From NCBI GenBank assembly GCA_934045905.1, contig OW203762.1:41393702-41457701 (forward strand): 64,000 nt of DNA. Direction: 5' to 3'. The position numbers and the translations under genes are program-made. Every line of letters starts with the position of its first letter. Within the stretch, counting starts at the first letter, position 1. Below are positions 28,664 to 40,132 of the stretch, one piece after another. The stretch comes from Leuctra nigra (taxonomy: Eukaryota > Arthropoda > Insecta > Plecoptera > Leuctridae). The notes beneath the pieces were generated by a model that was not told the origin of the DNA, searched no databases, and saw nothing but the letters and a program-made list of their open reading frames with translations.

Positions 28664-30328
28664 CCTTCGATCTAGCTTCGATGAATCATGGCGCAATATT
28701 GTTCGGCGTTGTGCGACATTTGCTTATACGCGGGATGATAGGTCGTATGACAAGTCCGGTTGGACATACCGGTTGGTCAGTAGGGGTTATTTTAGCTAGT
28801 AGTTAGGTTTGTTTTGTTTTGTTTTGGGGTTGTCTTGTCAGTCTCGCCTGACCAAGCCGACAGAACGCGTCGGTGAAATATCGCTGCCCATTATATATAA
28901 CATTTAGTTATTACAACTGCTTTTATCCTAGATCAGTGTGAATTTTAACTTAAAACTCTATTGTGTTTATAAACAGCCTGATAAGCGTGGATAATCTCAA
29001 TTCAAGGTAAGGTTCGAACAAAGCATTAATTTAATTAATCGTGATATTGTTTTCTAACGAGATTATGAAGTGACGGGGCATGTAGTAATGGCCATATCAC
29101 TAATCTAGCGCAATCTCAGCGGAAACCATGCACCGCGACGAGAATGATAAAATTTAGTAGAAAATAGAAAAAATGGTCGAAAAGCGGGTGGGTAAAAAGA
29201 AGAAGCGTCTGCTGTCTCTGGCCACGCGTGACTAGAGTGGAGATTAGGACCATTCCTCCATCTTCCACTTGCCTCCATCTACACCTTCACTCCCCACCAC
29301 CATGACAAAGATAACGATGATACACCGGAAAAGAGACATATCAGAAGAAAAAGAACGAGAAATATACTCATATTGAGGACATTTTTGTATGATTGATGCG
29401 TGTGGCTGTGAACATTAGTCATTCATCTGTCATTTTATCGATTAATTAGAGCTTTCTTCAGTACTAAAGACCAAATCGCATACACTCTGCTCGTCCCAAT
29501 ACGCAATTCATCACTGTTTCTAAGTTGACTATCGTTTGATTAAAAAGAAATTGGCGGAGTTTTATCATCATGTCACGCCACTCGGCTAAAGATGAGACGA
29601 TCTCCTGCGCTTTTTTCTTCCTAACTTAGTTAGCACTTCCCCAAGCAGATTCTCTTATCGCTTGAGGAGTTTAGGCCCAGGCAATTACTACAAGACAAAT
29701 GGTTTGGGATAGGCGGTGTCATTTTTTTAATAAAGTTATTATGAAATTCATTACCTTCGTTTCTTTTTAACGAAGGATTTCCATAAAATATTGTATAAAA
29801 ATCATGTTATTAAGAAACCACATAATTTTAGTAATGAATTAGTTAAATAGCTCTGATTGTGCAAAACGAATATTTTTCTCTGAGCAAATAAGAAGTGTAA
29901 TTGGATGAAATCATCTGCACAAACGTGGAAATGCGGAATTTTACTTAATAATAAGAATTGTCTTATTCTTGTTCTTAATGTCGTATTCCTCATTCTACAG
30001 TAGATTATTCTGTTGACATAACGAAAGTTAGTAAAAATTATTGCGAATAAATGCAGAAGTCATGAGATAACGGTGCTAAAAGCGGGAACAGGAAGAGCCT
30101 CCGTCAAAAACAGTAATTATTAAACAGCTTTTCCCCAGTTCCTTATTTAAAATGAAAACGTATTTTCGTTTCCTTCACGACGACGACTGGTGAGGTGTGA
30201 TGTTGTCGCATTATCTTCCAACACATTAATTATTCACCTCTGTTTGTGTACATCAGTTCATTTTATCTTGCAGTATTTCAAAAAGGATTTATATACGACT
30301 GAATCTCAACTGTCTTTTTTTCTTTCAG
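28664..30328. other. AT-rich DNA without recognised features
   Basis: A short (TTTTG)n run lies at about 28806-28826. Only chance frames are present. Confidence 0.55.
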
Positions 30329-30397
30329 CAGAATAATATGCTACCGTGACTAAACAACCGGCGGAAGAGGATTATTGATTGACAAGAGAAGATTTAG
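30329..30397 (+). other. candidate 69-nt non-coding exon
   Basis: A strong acceptor (TGTCTTTTTTTCTTTCAG, ending at 30328) and a consensus donor (TTTAG|GTAAGT, GT at 30398) bracket 69 bases. All three plus-strand phases contain stops, so if it is an exon it belongs to a 5' UTR or a long non-coding RNA. A short AUG frame inside (ATG CTA CCG TGA) would act as a tiny upstream frame. Base composition inside (ACCGGCGGAAGAGG) is richer in GC than the flanks. The splice sites are seen; their use is inference. Confidence 0.45.
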
Positions 30398-33300
30398 GTA
30401 AGTCAATGAAAATCTCAATTTCTCTTAAACGGAAGTTATTAATTTCTGTTTGCAAAATGACCCGATAATTTTGAGTAATAATCTGAAAGCGTAAATTGTA
30501 AAATAATATATAAAATATACTTAATATTTATTGAATTTTCTTCGTAAATATAGGCAAGACTGAAGAGATTTCTCGATTTAAATTATTTACCAAGCGACAA
30601 ATTAAAACACGGTATGGGACGAATATGAAAGAAAATGTAACAAGCAACCTACAAGAGTCTCACCATGCATTCAATTCTGTTTCACCAAGGTATTCATCCT
30701 ACTTTTGTAAACAATGTCAACTAGAAGCCGGCATGCGCTTGTTGCCTTGCCCTCACGAGAAGCACTAGATGCATCTCGTGCGCTGTGTAACCACAGTGTT
30801 CGTAGACAAAGCTCGGAGCTTGGAGATCAGAAGTAGACGCGAGAAAACACCACTCAACACGCAATGAAACCACCGGGGCAGCGATCACAGAGGCCCATCT
30901 CTGACTAGAAGGGGCGTAGCGGAACATTTTAATTACAGACGCAGCGGTGCCGGAGCGTCGTCGAGTAGAACCTTAGAATAGGATTATTAATCACTAGGAT
31001 TCTTTTGTTTTAGATTCACTAGTTAACAGGGATGACAAACATAGTGGGGGTTTAATTGGTGTAATCCTATAGATATAGTTGAGGAAAAAAAATATTTAAA
31101 ACCCAATAATAACATTTTGACTAATTGACTCTAGTTGGAGAATTGAATAAAATCAATTGAAAAATAGAAGTTACAGATTTGTTTTGTTTAGAAATCACAA
31201 ATGGTGACAGATGGTGGGATTTTTGTTCATTAATTTATCATACCTGAAAATTATTACGGAACTATACAATTCTACATTAATTTATAAATAACAACAAATA
31301 GAAGTTACTTCTTGCTACTTCTTGCTAGTTGCCTCCATGACCACAGTTTTTAACTATATTAATAAACACGATATTCATATCGGGAACTAGTAAGGAAAAC
31401 CAAATATTAGGTCAACTGATAATATTTCACCACTAGTAGGTGTGAAGATCTTATGAAAAAGCAATATAATTGATGTAGGTACGTTTCTAAATGTGCGTTT
31501 CTAAATAATATTAAAAAAAATTGCTGGATATTTGGTACAGCCCTACATGTGTATGATTTTAATTTGATTCAAAAACAGAGCTTTAAGGGGCGAGTTTTCT
31601 ACTATTATATGATGCTTCATTCAAAGTGAAGTCTCCTAGGATTATTATAATGAGGGATTGAAAAAGGTCAGAGATAGTGTGGTGTAAAGAAAATCCTTAG
31701 TCAGAAACGTGGATCATCAACATAGTGGACAAAGACAGAGACTTTTGCTGCCTATTATACAAATAACAAGAATAATGATTATAATAACGAGATCAAGATG
31801 GTTTTATAATACAACGTTCTTGGTGATAGCATTGTAATTTTACTCAGCGAAAAAGTAATTAATTAACATGAATATGTTTGAAGTCGATCTAAATCCTTTC
31901 TTAAATACGTTGAAAAATATTCTAACTTTGTAAATATCGTTCTTTTTTATAAATACAATCGAATTACCTACCTTCTTGATCGCAGTCGGTTTGTGTGTTT
32001 CGTTTTAATTTTGCATGCTACGTCACAATCGAATACGTTTTACAAATATGCGATCTTTCGTACTTGCAGTGGTCTTAATTGTGTACACTTCTTTCTTGAA
32101 TTTAAAAGTCACTTTTATAGTTATATTATAATCGCGATTTCTATTGAGGAGAATTAAGAATAAGTGACGGAAATTATTTGCATAATGTCTCGTGAAAAAC
32201 TAGTCTAAGTAGTTGACAAAGTTCGGTCTTTGTTCCAAGAAGCGACGTGAAACAATTATAGATATGCATGTAGTTGTAAAGTCAAAGGCCGTTATTTCCG
32301 CTGGGAGTAAAAAGTTTGTCATTCCATTACGCAGGTTAACTAAGCGAGAAATTAAAACATTTAGATTTGAAATCTTTAGCCTGTAGCAAAAATTAGCATG
32401 TCAGGCAGAAAAAAATCACACAACTTGAAGCTTTTGCGTTTTGAAAATCAAGCAACTCTCAAAGAAAATTATACGGACAAATTTATTAACTTTACCAACA
32501 CGTGATGATTTACTGTAATTAAGAAATTAACAACAATTTGAAGAAAACGAAGTCAGAGCTTTAAAGATGAGCAACGTCATTTGCATTAGAAGAAGAAAAT
32601 TGAAGTGAAATCTAATTTTCCATGCCAGCTAGTTGAGTAAATTACTTTCTTAAATTTATATAATGATAAAGTATGTCTAAATACAAAATTGTATTTCGGC
32701 AAGCTACATTTATTATAATTCAACGTGTGTTTTCGGTTAGATGGGGCGAGATCAGATGAAGGGGTTGCGGGTACAAGGGGGTGAGAAATGATTACTTTCC
32801 TTGTCAACAGATGGTGACTCGGCTACTCTAGACTCGAGATGGCCGATGAAAGTTTTACAGAGATAAGTTGATCGGTGACTTTTTCTCTCGAAAGCGAATA
32901 ATGAAAAGATATTGTTATGAATGATTCAGTAGTGACACTTTTAATCAACGTCAATTACAAATTAGGGTTGTATGGAGGACGCAACATATTGATATAAAGT
33001 ATCGAATTGAGATAACAGGAGATGATTTAAAATCCATTCATTATTTCAGTTTTATCGATGATTATCTTTTTATAGAAATATGGAAATTGAATATTATAAT
33101 TCAGCTCAATGGCGGAAAAATTATATAGATACAGATATATTTTAAATTCATTGATAGATTATGCTTTGTACTAAGATGTACTAAGATTCCGAAGAATTAA
33201 AATATTTATTTGTTTCAACAAAACTTAATTGTCTTTTGGCTCTTTTGGCTCGGATCTTTGTTTATTTGTACCATTGTTGACTATACAGATACACCGTTTC

Positions 33301-33439
33301 TCTGATCGAGCTGAAAAATTACACACATTTATAATATATGTAAGTAGTGTATAGTTATAAATTAAAACATTCTCTGATAGGTTTATATAACATTAAAGGT
33401 AATATATTTTTTGTTGAAAAATCAATAGCATCCGATCAA
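30398..33439. other. AT-rich DNA, no gene recognised
   Basis: A GC-richer patch at about 30.72-30.96 kb carries no recognisable product. The remainder shows nothing I can support. Confidence 0.55.
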
Positions 33440-33659
33440 GTTAGAAATTTTGACCAACTTTATAGAAATTATGAAATTTAGAAATTTATAGAAATTTATA
33501 GAATTTATAGAAATTATGACCAACTTTATCTAATATTTTACAAATTTTCAGCCAAATTGTTCAAGAACTTACAGTCTTATTGACATATTTTGAAACAGCT
33601 GTCAAAATTGATCTAACCGGTGTTCCCTAATCAACGCGTCAAACAGAACGTTTTCCTAG
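33440..33659 (+). mobile_element. family T fragment, copy 1 (3' end)
   Basis: It ends with TCAACGCGTCAAACAGAACG then TTTTCCTAG, followed by T. This is a diverged version of the family T hairpin end. Upstream, GACCAACTTTAT and TTTTCAGCCAAATT recall the family interior. A short AT repeat (GAAATTTATA) disturbs it at about 33475-33510. The 5' end is not visible. Confidence 0.55.
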
Positions 33660-33660
33660 T

Positions 33661-34678
33661 TAATAATAATAATAATAATAATTTTTTTTTTTTTCCAATT
33701 ACAGTTATTACTAGTTATAACTATAAATTAAAATTCTTAAATTAAAATAGCTAGCACTAATAATTAAAATTCCTAATCAAACATTTTAAATTTGCTCATC
33801 AATGTAAAAATTTAATTTTTCAATATTTTTTTCAATTTTGAATACATTAGGTATTAATTATTTAATATCCACGTAATATAAATATTAAGAATAACTATTT
33901 ACAAAGTATTTTTTATAGGTATTCAATAAATATCACTAATAGGTACATGAAATCATTGAAGATTAGAGAAACTAACCCCGCACCACAGCTCTTGTCACGG
34001 CGGGGCGTTGGCGAGGGGGGGGGGGGGGGGAGTGGCGACAAGCGAAGAGGCAGAGTGAAATTACAGGATGTTCCAAGCACATGGGACCACTCCAGAGTGT
34101 CTTCAACTTTAATCATCGAATACTTCAACAATAGCCAACAATTAGTCGGCGAAACGATCGATGCGGATGCCACACAACGCTGCAGTCGAGTCCCTCTTCA
34201 AGTGCAATACAAAGTTACGAGACAAGTGCAATCAACTACTTCGAAAATATAACTATGGAACGACGAACACAGTACAAAAAGCAAGAAATACGACAACCTT
34301 CTATAGTGCCGTTGTGATTCTATAAAAAGAAAGAGTAGACAAAGCCGTTCTATTTTTTTTACAGAAAGCTAGGATTTCACGAAGCTATTGCAGAAATTGT
34401 GTTGATTTTACCACTTGAATACATGCCGCAACACACGTGTGTACTGCAGGTTGCGTCGGAGGTTTGGCCACTAAGTAATAACTATTTAATACTATTGCTT
34501 TCGTATCAACTAACTAGTAAATGAAAAACGACTTCTCTACTCAATTGTAACTGGTATGTCAAGTTTATAATGTAAGCATTGCTTCTTAATTTGAGTTAAG
34601 TTTGACATAGAATCTAGTTTAATGATTATTACTCAATTATCAAAGTTTACAAAACAGAAGTCCAGAATCAATATTTAT
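33661..34678. other. AT-rich DNA with (TAA)n and a G16 run
   Basis: (TAA)n lies at about 33661-33681, followed by a T run. A run of 16 G lies at 34015-34030, which is a G-quadruplex-prone homopolymer. The open frames across the G run are compositional. Confidence 0.6.
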
Positions 34679-35682
34679 TGAGCGAGCGTAGCGAGCGTCA
34701 CCACGGTACTCTTATGGCACTTTCTCTGTGTGTTTTTTTTTTTTTTTTTTTGTGTGGACACAGCCCAGGTCAAACCGCTCAAGCAATCGATCTGAAATTT
34801 TGTACACATACTAACGTAATCTATGAGGTCCCTGGGATCGTTTTTGAACGAGCTCCTGTGATTGGTTCAAATTTAAAAAAAAATTATCTTTCGATTGGTT
34901 GTTCCGATCAATTTGAAATTTAGCAAAGTCATTTCAACCAACAATTTACCCAATCATAATAAATTTCAGCCAAATCCTCCCATTGGTTAAAATTTGAAAC
35001 CATTTTTACGGTGATTTTTGTAATTTAAACTAGAGCAGATTGACCGATCAACTTGAAACTTCGCGTGGTCATTGGTACCAACATTTTAGATATTTTTGCC
35101 AATTTTCAGTCTAATCTGTCGTTATTTTCAAAAGTTTTGTCATTTTAAGGTCATTTTATTCCATAATCTTGAAAAATGTATACTAAATTGTCATCCCTGC
35201 CTTCTTTAAGCTTCTGTTCCAAGGCAAGGCCTGTAGAGCAGCCAAGCTATCCACAATGTACAGTAAAATGAAAGCATTTTTGAGCTAGCGCATAAAATCG
35301 GATGCAGTACGAAGGCCAAATCCTCTAATTGGTTTAAGTTTAAATAATGTCTTCTGATTGGTCGACAATAAAAATGTTCACATTAAGTTCAAATTTATGG
35401 TGATCAAGACCAACTTAATATTAAATTTTACATATTGAAAGCCCAATCAGTCAAGTATTAATTGTAATTTTACGAGTTTAGTATGGGATGTCACAAGAGA
35501 TTTCTGGAGAAGGTATGTAGGTAAGACTTCACGACACAATGGATCTGTTATTCATCCAGAGTATTATGGAGATTGAAAAATTGCAGAGAAAATCGTCTTG
35601 TGCCGTGTCGTGCATCGTTACTATGGGGATGTTGCATGTTCTGTGCTCGCTCATCAACGCGTTACACTGAGCGTTTTCCTAG
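34679..35682 (+). mobile_element. family T element, copy 2 (complete, 1004 bp)
   Basis: It starts TGAGCGAGCGTAGCGAGCGT and ends CATCAACGCGTTACACTGAG-CGTTTTCCTAG. The 3' hairpin pairs AACGC with GCGTT. T flanks both ends and there is no target duplication. The subterminal inverted pair is TGAGCGAGC at the left and GCTCGCTCA 29 bases before the right end. The interior repeats modules containing GATCAA-TTGAAA, TGGTCATTG-ACCAAC and ATTGGTT. No long reading frame exists, so any mobility would need a partner's proteins. The combination of hairpin, CTAG end, subterminal repeats and T/T insertion resembles non-autonomous Helentron (HINE) elements; that is inference. Confidence 0.75.
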
Positions 35683-37440
35683 TTATTTGAAATTGTGTAC
35701 AAGGTTTAAATATTCCACTAATTATCAAGTGCCGATCTTAATTTATCAAGAGGCAAATGAAAGAGGCAACAACAATATTTTTCACACTTCGCTTGATCTG
35801 TATTTTTCTTATTTCACTCTCTCCATTAAAATTATTTCCTTGCCTACCATTCACTTCAGACATGGTAAAAACGTCAAAGTATCTGCAAAATGGCGCGAGT
35901 GCTCTAGCTCATGATTCTGTGATGAAGGTAACTCAGAGGGACTTGAAAAACACGGGTCAAAGGAGGCAACGGTGGACCCGCAGCGAAATATTTATGACAG
36001 AAGTACAGAATACGTCTAGCAGTGGGTCGCATTGCGAACGAGTAAAGCACTCAATTGGTCTGTTATAGTTCGCTCTTTCTCGGTCCCTTGGGCATACGGC
36101 AAATGCGATCAGGCATACACAGTGGAAGTGGTCGTACTTTACAAAATCACTTGATTCGTTCTTGCTAAATACTTCAAAAATAATTGACCTCACTGAACCA
36201 CTGAGAAATTCAGTCACTGGATAATTCGGAGTTAATTTGGGTGTGCAAAATAAACAGTGACCCTCAAAATAAAGGTACCAATAGTTTGTAAAAAATACAA
36301 TAATTAAAATAAGTAAGAGTAAAATAAATAAAATAAGTAAACATGTAGTGTCTCTAAATATGATTATCACATATTGATTGAATAAACCAAATATTACATC
36401 ATTGGAGTTCAAAGAACTTAAAACTTGGTTGAGAATTATTAAGTTTAGTCAGGAGCTCAGAATTCTTATTGGTAAAACATTAAACTTATATTCATACAAA
36501 AGTGCAAATATGAGCGTATTAAAGATACAAATTGTTCAAAATGTCTTTTAAAAGTATATTTTGTATGGAATAATAAGATGGGCAGCACCTTAATTTGAAT
36601 AGCCTTTATTTTACAGATTCATCCTCTAAAACCACTCTACTTACGCACATTCTTATAATCTAGAACTATATAATATTATAACAATACGAAGAGACGATGA
36701 ACTTAAATGTCGTTTATTGGGAGGAAAACTTACAAAATTAATGTTTATCTTTCATTTTCAAATCATACATATTCATTCTAAGATTTATATTACATTCTGC
36801 TGCGCAAATTCGATAGCATTCAAGCAAAATTCTACAATTCAGAACTCTACGTATTGAACAAAAGCAAGAGCAAACTAAGTTATCATATTATGAAGCAATC
36901 GGTAACAAAAGTTTCAAGTTCTAAGGAATCTTCAAAATGTAATTGAAATTGGGAAAACTAAATTGTCAGGAAGCTAGTTTAAAAATGGTGAAAGAATCGA
37001 GGTTCTCTTGTGTCCTGATACGAAGATTGTGAACATTGCTGTGGGTCGTAAAGCGGGCTTTCAATTGGCCTCGCCAGGTGGCAGGGTAGTTAGTAAAGTT
37101 TCTCCCAGATTGTGGCAAATAGCTTGTGTCGTGTCTATTCACTTGCTCGTCGACAGAGCGTAAAGGCCGAGATTAAGAAATCATACAATTGCCCAAAGGC
37201 GAAGCAGAGCAAATATCAGAATCAAAGTCTGAAGATTGGTACAGAAATATTTTATTTAAAACCCCATACTTTTTTATTTAGTTTATCAATGTTCCACTGC
37301 TGTGCTGACCCCTATGGTGCTTTCAAATAGAGAGCCTATATATTTTCAAAGAGTGCTTCTTTTGTCATAAACTGGACAGTTTCATCGATTATATTGTTGT
37401 TACAATTAACAGATTGTATCTTAATCGAGGTTTATTATAG
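35683..37440. other. AT-rich DNA without supported genes
   Basis: A 151-codon minus-strand frame (35957-36412) starts with a hydrophobic Leu/Ile run. It has no family resemblance and is best seen as an AT-composition artefact. No repeats are recognised. Confidence 0.55.
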
Positions 37441-37678
37441 AACCGTTTTATCGATCAACTTAAACTTTGCATGGTCATTGGGACCAACATTTTATTAATT
37501 TTTGACAATTGTCAGACTAATCTGTCGTTAAAACCAAAAGTTATTGGCTACGGTGAATCCTTTAAATGTGCAGATTTTATAATCCATGTGACTTGTACTA
37601 GCTCACTACATTTCTTACATCGGTTTCTTCACACATAATACAAAATCGTACGGGCATGTAATGTGGTACATTGATCAT

Positions 37679-37953
37679 GTGAGGAGCTTACGGATCAAAA
37701 CGTAGCTATTGCACTTATTGTCTTTTCGGTCACTCATACAGTTTATGAACAGGATTGTGATTTCTTTAAACTTAAAACAGAACTTACAGAAACACCAGAA
37801 GTGTTGGTCCCGATGACCATGCAAGATTTTAAGTTGGTCAGTCAAACAGATCCAGTTTTAATTTTCAAGAAATCACAATCCTGTTCATAAACTGTATGAG
37901 TGACCGAAAAGACATAAGTGCAATAGCTACGTTTTGATCCGTAAGCTCCTCAC
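37679..37953. repeat. inverted repeat, ~87-bp arms around a family T module
   Basis: The left arm (37679-37766) and right arm (37867-37953) are complementary along their length, with one indel. They start GTGAGGAGCTTACGGATCAA and end in its complement. The 100-base spacer contains a family T module on the opposite strand (TGGTCCCGATGACCATGC) to the plus-strand module at 37452. An inverted duplication within the family T copy is the simplest explanation. Confidence 0.85.
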
Positions 37954-38098
37954 ATATAATCGGTGAGGAATTTTCAAAATTTACTGACATTTTACGGATA
38001 TTTTATGCGTTTTTGGAAATGGGTATTTGTCAAATTTCTTGATGTTATTTTTTTAAAGTTCGTTCAGTGTAAGAATAATACACCGTAATGGCAGCCGT

Positions 38099-38371
38099 AG
38101 AGACTGGGGGCCAGAGATACTGGGGTGGAAGGGGGTTAGTGTAACGACACCCCTCCATCTGTTATCAGTCTCTCGACGGGCGTTACACCGTCCTTGGGAC
38201 GTTAAACAACAGCAGAGCGCACGGAGCTAACTACTCACTCGCATGACATCCCTAGTTACGAATCCTCAACCAACTTCACCTCCTATAATGGCGCATCGTC
38301 AAAGGAGCAGAGTTGTTGAGGCGGCAGTAGGACTACCAGTCCTGTAACGCCATAACAAAAAAAACAAAAAA
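38099..38371 (+). mobile_element. 273-bp retroposed element with 12-bp target duplication
   Basis: A direct repeat, AATGGCAGCCGT, stands at 38087-38098 and 38372-38383. The insert ends in an A-rich tail (AACAAAAAAAACAAAAAAA) at its right side. An exact duplication plus an A tail marks LINE-mediated retroposition. The body is non-coding and GC-richer than its host, with GGGACGTTAAACAACAG, wording common near insect SINE tails. No clear tRNA head is seen, so it may be a SINE with another head or a truncated one. Confidence 0.8.
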
Positions 38372-38768
38372 AATGGCAGCCGTGTACTATTGTAGTGTAG
38401 CGAACGTATACCTACACATATAAATATCAATATAATAATAAAAAAATATGTATAATACGACAATATTGATTTATTTTTATCTATTTAGATAAAAATAATC
38501 AATTTTATTGAATTTTTATAATATTTTGTACTATTGAAAATGTGTATTTGACATAATTTAAACAATTTCAATAATACAAAGAAGAAAGTCTTGCCATTGG
38601 CAGGGCAGTCAGTGTTCACGTGAACGACCAATGAACGACGTGAACGACGAAAATAACAGAAATATTCTAACAGTAAACGAACTTTATCAATGCTTCTTTT
38701 ATGCTCATTTCGTTTCGGCTCTTTCCAAGGTCTGTAGAGCAGAATTTGCATACGCTTATCTTTTTTTT

Positions 38769-39046
38769 CTGGGGGCTTAATGTCGCACTGTTCTGCAGCG
38801 AGGCTAATAGCGACGGATAAATGATTATGAGGATGATTGGGAGATGATGGTGAAGATTTGGTAAGGATGGAAGGTGGGAAGGAGGCGGTCGTGGCCTATT
38901 AGTAGGGTATCTTCCCAGCATTTGTCTGTCGACTGAGGGAATACCACGAAAAAAAACCCAGTCAGGGAGGACGGCCGCGGGAATCGAGCCCGGGCCTACA
39001 GAATACAAGTCCAGAGCGTTACCACTCACCCAACCTGTTCCGTCAA
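38769..39046 (-). mobile_element. tRNA-derived SINE
   Basis: On the minus strand it starts near 39046 with an A-box-like GGGTGAGTGGTAACGC and a B box, GGGCTCGATTCCC, forming the tRNA-related head. The body is about 180 bases and ends GTGCGACATTAAGCCCCCAG plus A-rich tail (T run 38761-38768 on plus). A 16-bp direct repeat, ACGCTTATCTTTTTTT, flanks it at 38752-38767 and 39047-39062. SINEs have no proteins and depend on a LINE for copying. It is inserted next to a fragment of its own family. Confidence 0.82.
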
Positions 39047-39062
39047 ACGCTTATCTTTTTTT

Positions 39063-39107
39063 GTCTGGGGCTTAACGTCGCACTGTTCTGCAGCGAGGCT
39101 AATGGCA
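39063..39107 (-). repeat. 3' fragment of the same SINE family
   Basis: This stretch (GTCTGGGGCTTAACGTCGCA, then CTGTTCTGCAGCGAGGCTAAT) repeats the 3' end of the SINE at 38769 in the same orientation. It is either an older truncated copy whose tail served as target for the newer one, or the trace of unequal exchange. Confidence 0.75.
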
Positions 39108-39171
39108 CTTATCAATTCGCATGCAATGCGAAGGCTCGCTTATCAACGCGTTACACAGAGCGTTTTCCTAG

Positions 39172-40132
39172 CATAATTACAGAAAAGTGCTATTTTTAAA
39201 TTAATGGAGCTTCTTCTTGACTATTTTCACAAAGTGCAAATTAAATTTTAACAAAAAATATGCGTAACCTTTGTATGGCCAAAAGTATTTTGGATATGGC
39301 AAGTTTTCAATATTACAGGGGGGAATTTTACTTTTATAGGTACAGAAAAAGTTTCTCAGATCAACACTGTTAATTTTATTTAAGATATTCTTTATGCTAA
39401 CTTTTCTTTATTTATTTGAAATTATGTGTAATGACTTCCCAAAGTATGTTAAAAATATAAAAATTATATAAAAAATATCATATGGAAAGGCAAGTTTTGA
39501 CAATTCCCAATATGATATGAATATGATATATTGATATGTAGGATGTACGGTCGGTGACAGGCAAAGATGAACCCACTCTAGCATGGGCCGGCCTATACCT
39601 GGCAATGCTAAACAGGGTTCATCTTTGCCTGTCACCGACCATAGACCCCTTTTTATTTTGGGAAGAAGACAAATTTGTATTTGTTTCAAACGCTTTTTAG
39701 GTGACTTGAAACACAGAGTTGAGGAGTTTTAAGAAGGTTTTATTATTCAAAAGTTACCGATTTAGATTGAGGACAATAATCGGTATAGTCAGTAGCGGTC
39801 AGTAGGTACCAGTACCACCAATAGTCAGTAAAACTCAAGTTTTTTGAATAGTGGACAAGGCGAGTTTTTATTCTATATGACTCATGTGTTGGTTTGCATT
39901 TCGTGCATATCGTGGGCAGTTTAAGTAGTTTCAGCGAGCGAAATGAGGGGCAATATGACAGATTGACGCAAGGCAGCTTCGGCGCCAGGAGATCAGGAAC
40001 GTCCATCTTTGCTGCTTAAAGCGAACTATTAATCGGGTGATTCTGGACAACTGTGATTTCTAATCGTCCCCAGGACTCTTAATAAAAAACAAAACAGAGC
40101 AAATTATACCGCAGAAATAAATGTATAATCAA
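39172..40132. other. AT-rich DNA with a strong hairpin
   Basis: Apart from the inverted repeat at 39549-39640, no feature is recognised. Confidence 0.55.
39549..39640. repeat. 92-bp hairpin with perfect 26-bp stem
   Basis: The arms 39549-39574 and 39615-39640 (GGTCGGTGACAGGCAAAGAT... and its exact complement) are identical over 26 bases around a 40-base loop. The loop holds a second short pairing (TAGCAT/ATGCTA around GGCCGGCC). It could be a tiny MITE or a small-RNA precursor; neither is shown. Confidence 0.85.

Larger units (their letters stand above)
37441..39171 (+). mobile_element. family T element, copy 3, broken by insertions
   Basis: It opens with a family module (GATCAACTTAAACTTTGCAT, then GGTCATTGGGACCAACATTTT) and ends with TCAACGCGTTACACAGAGCG then TTTTCCTAG at 39171. 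Between them lie an inverted duplication (37679-37953), a retroposon (38099-38371) and a SINE (38769-39046). Remaining family text, for example ACATTTTACGGATATTTTAT and GGTCTGTAGAGCAG, matches copies 2 and 7. Treating the pieces as one original copy is inference. The left terminus is lost. Confidence 0.55.

Noticed and set aside
35957..36412. 151-codon minus-strand frame with a hydrophobic N-terminal run
   Set aside because: No family motif was seen. The hydrophobic run comes from AT-rich codons (Ile/Leu/Phe), and no splice or promoter context supports it.
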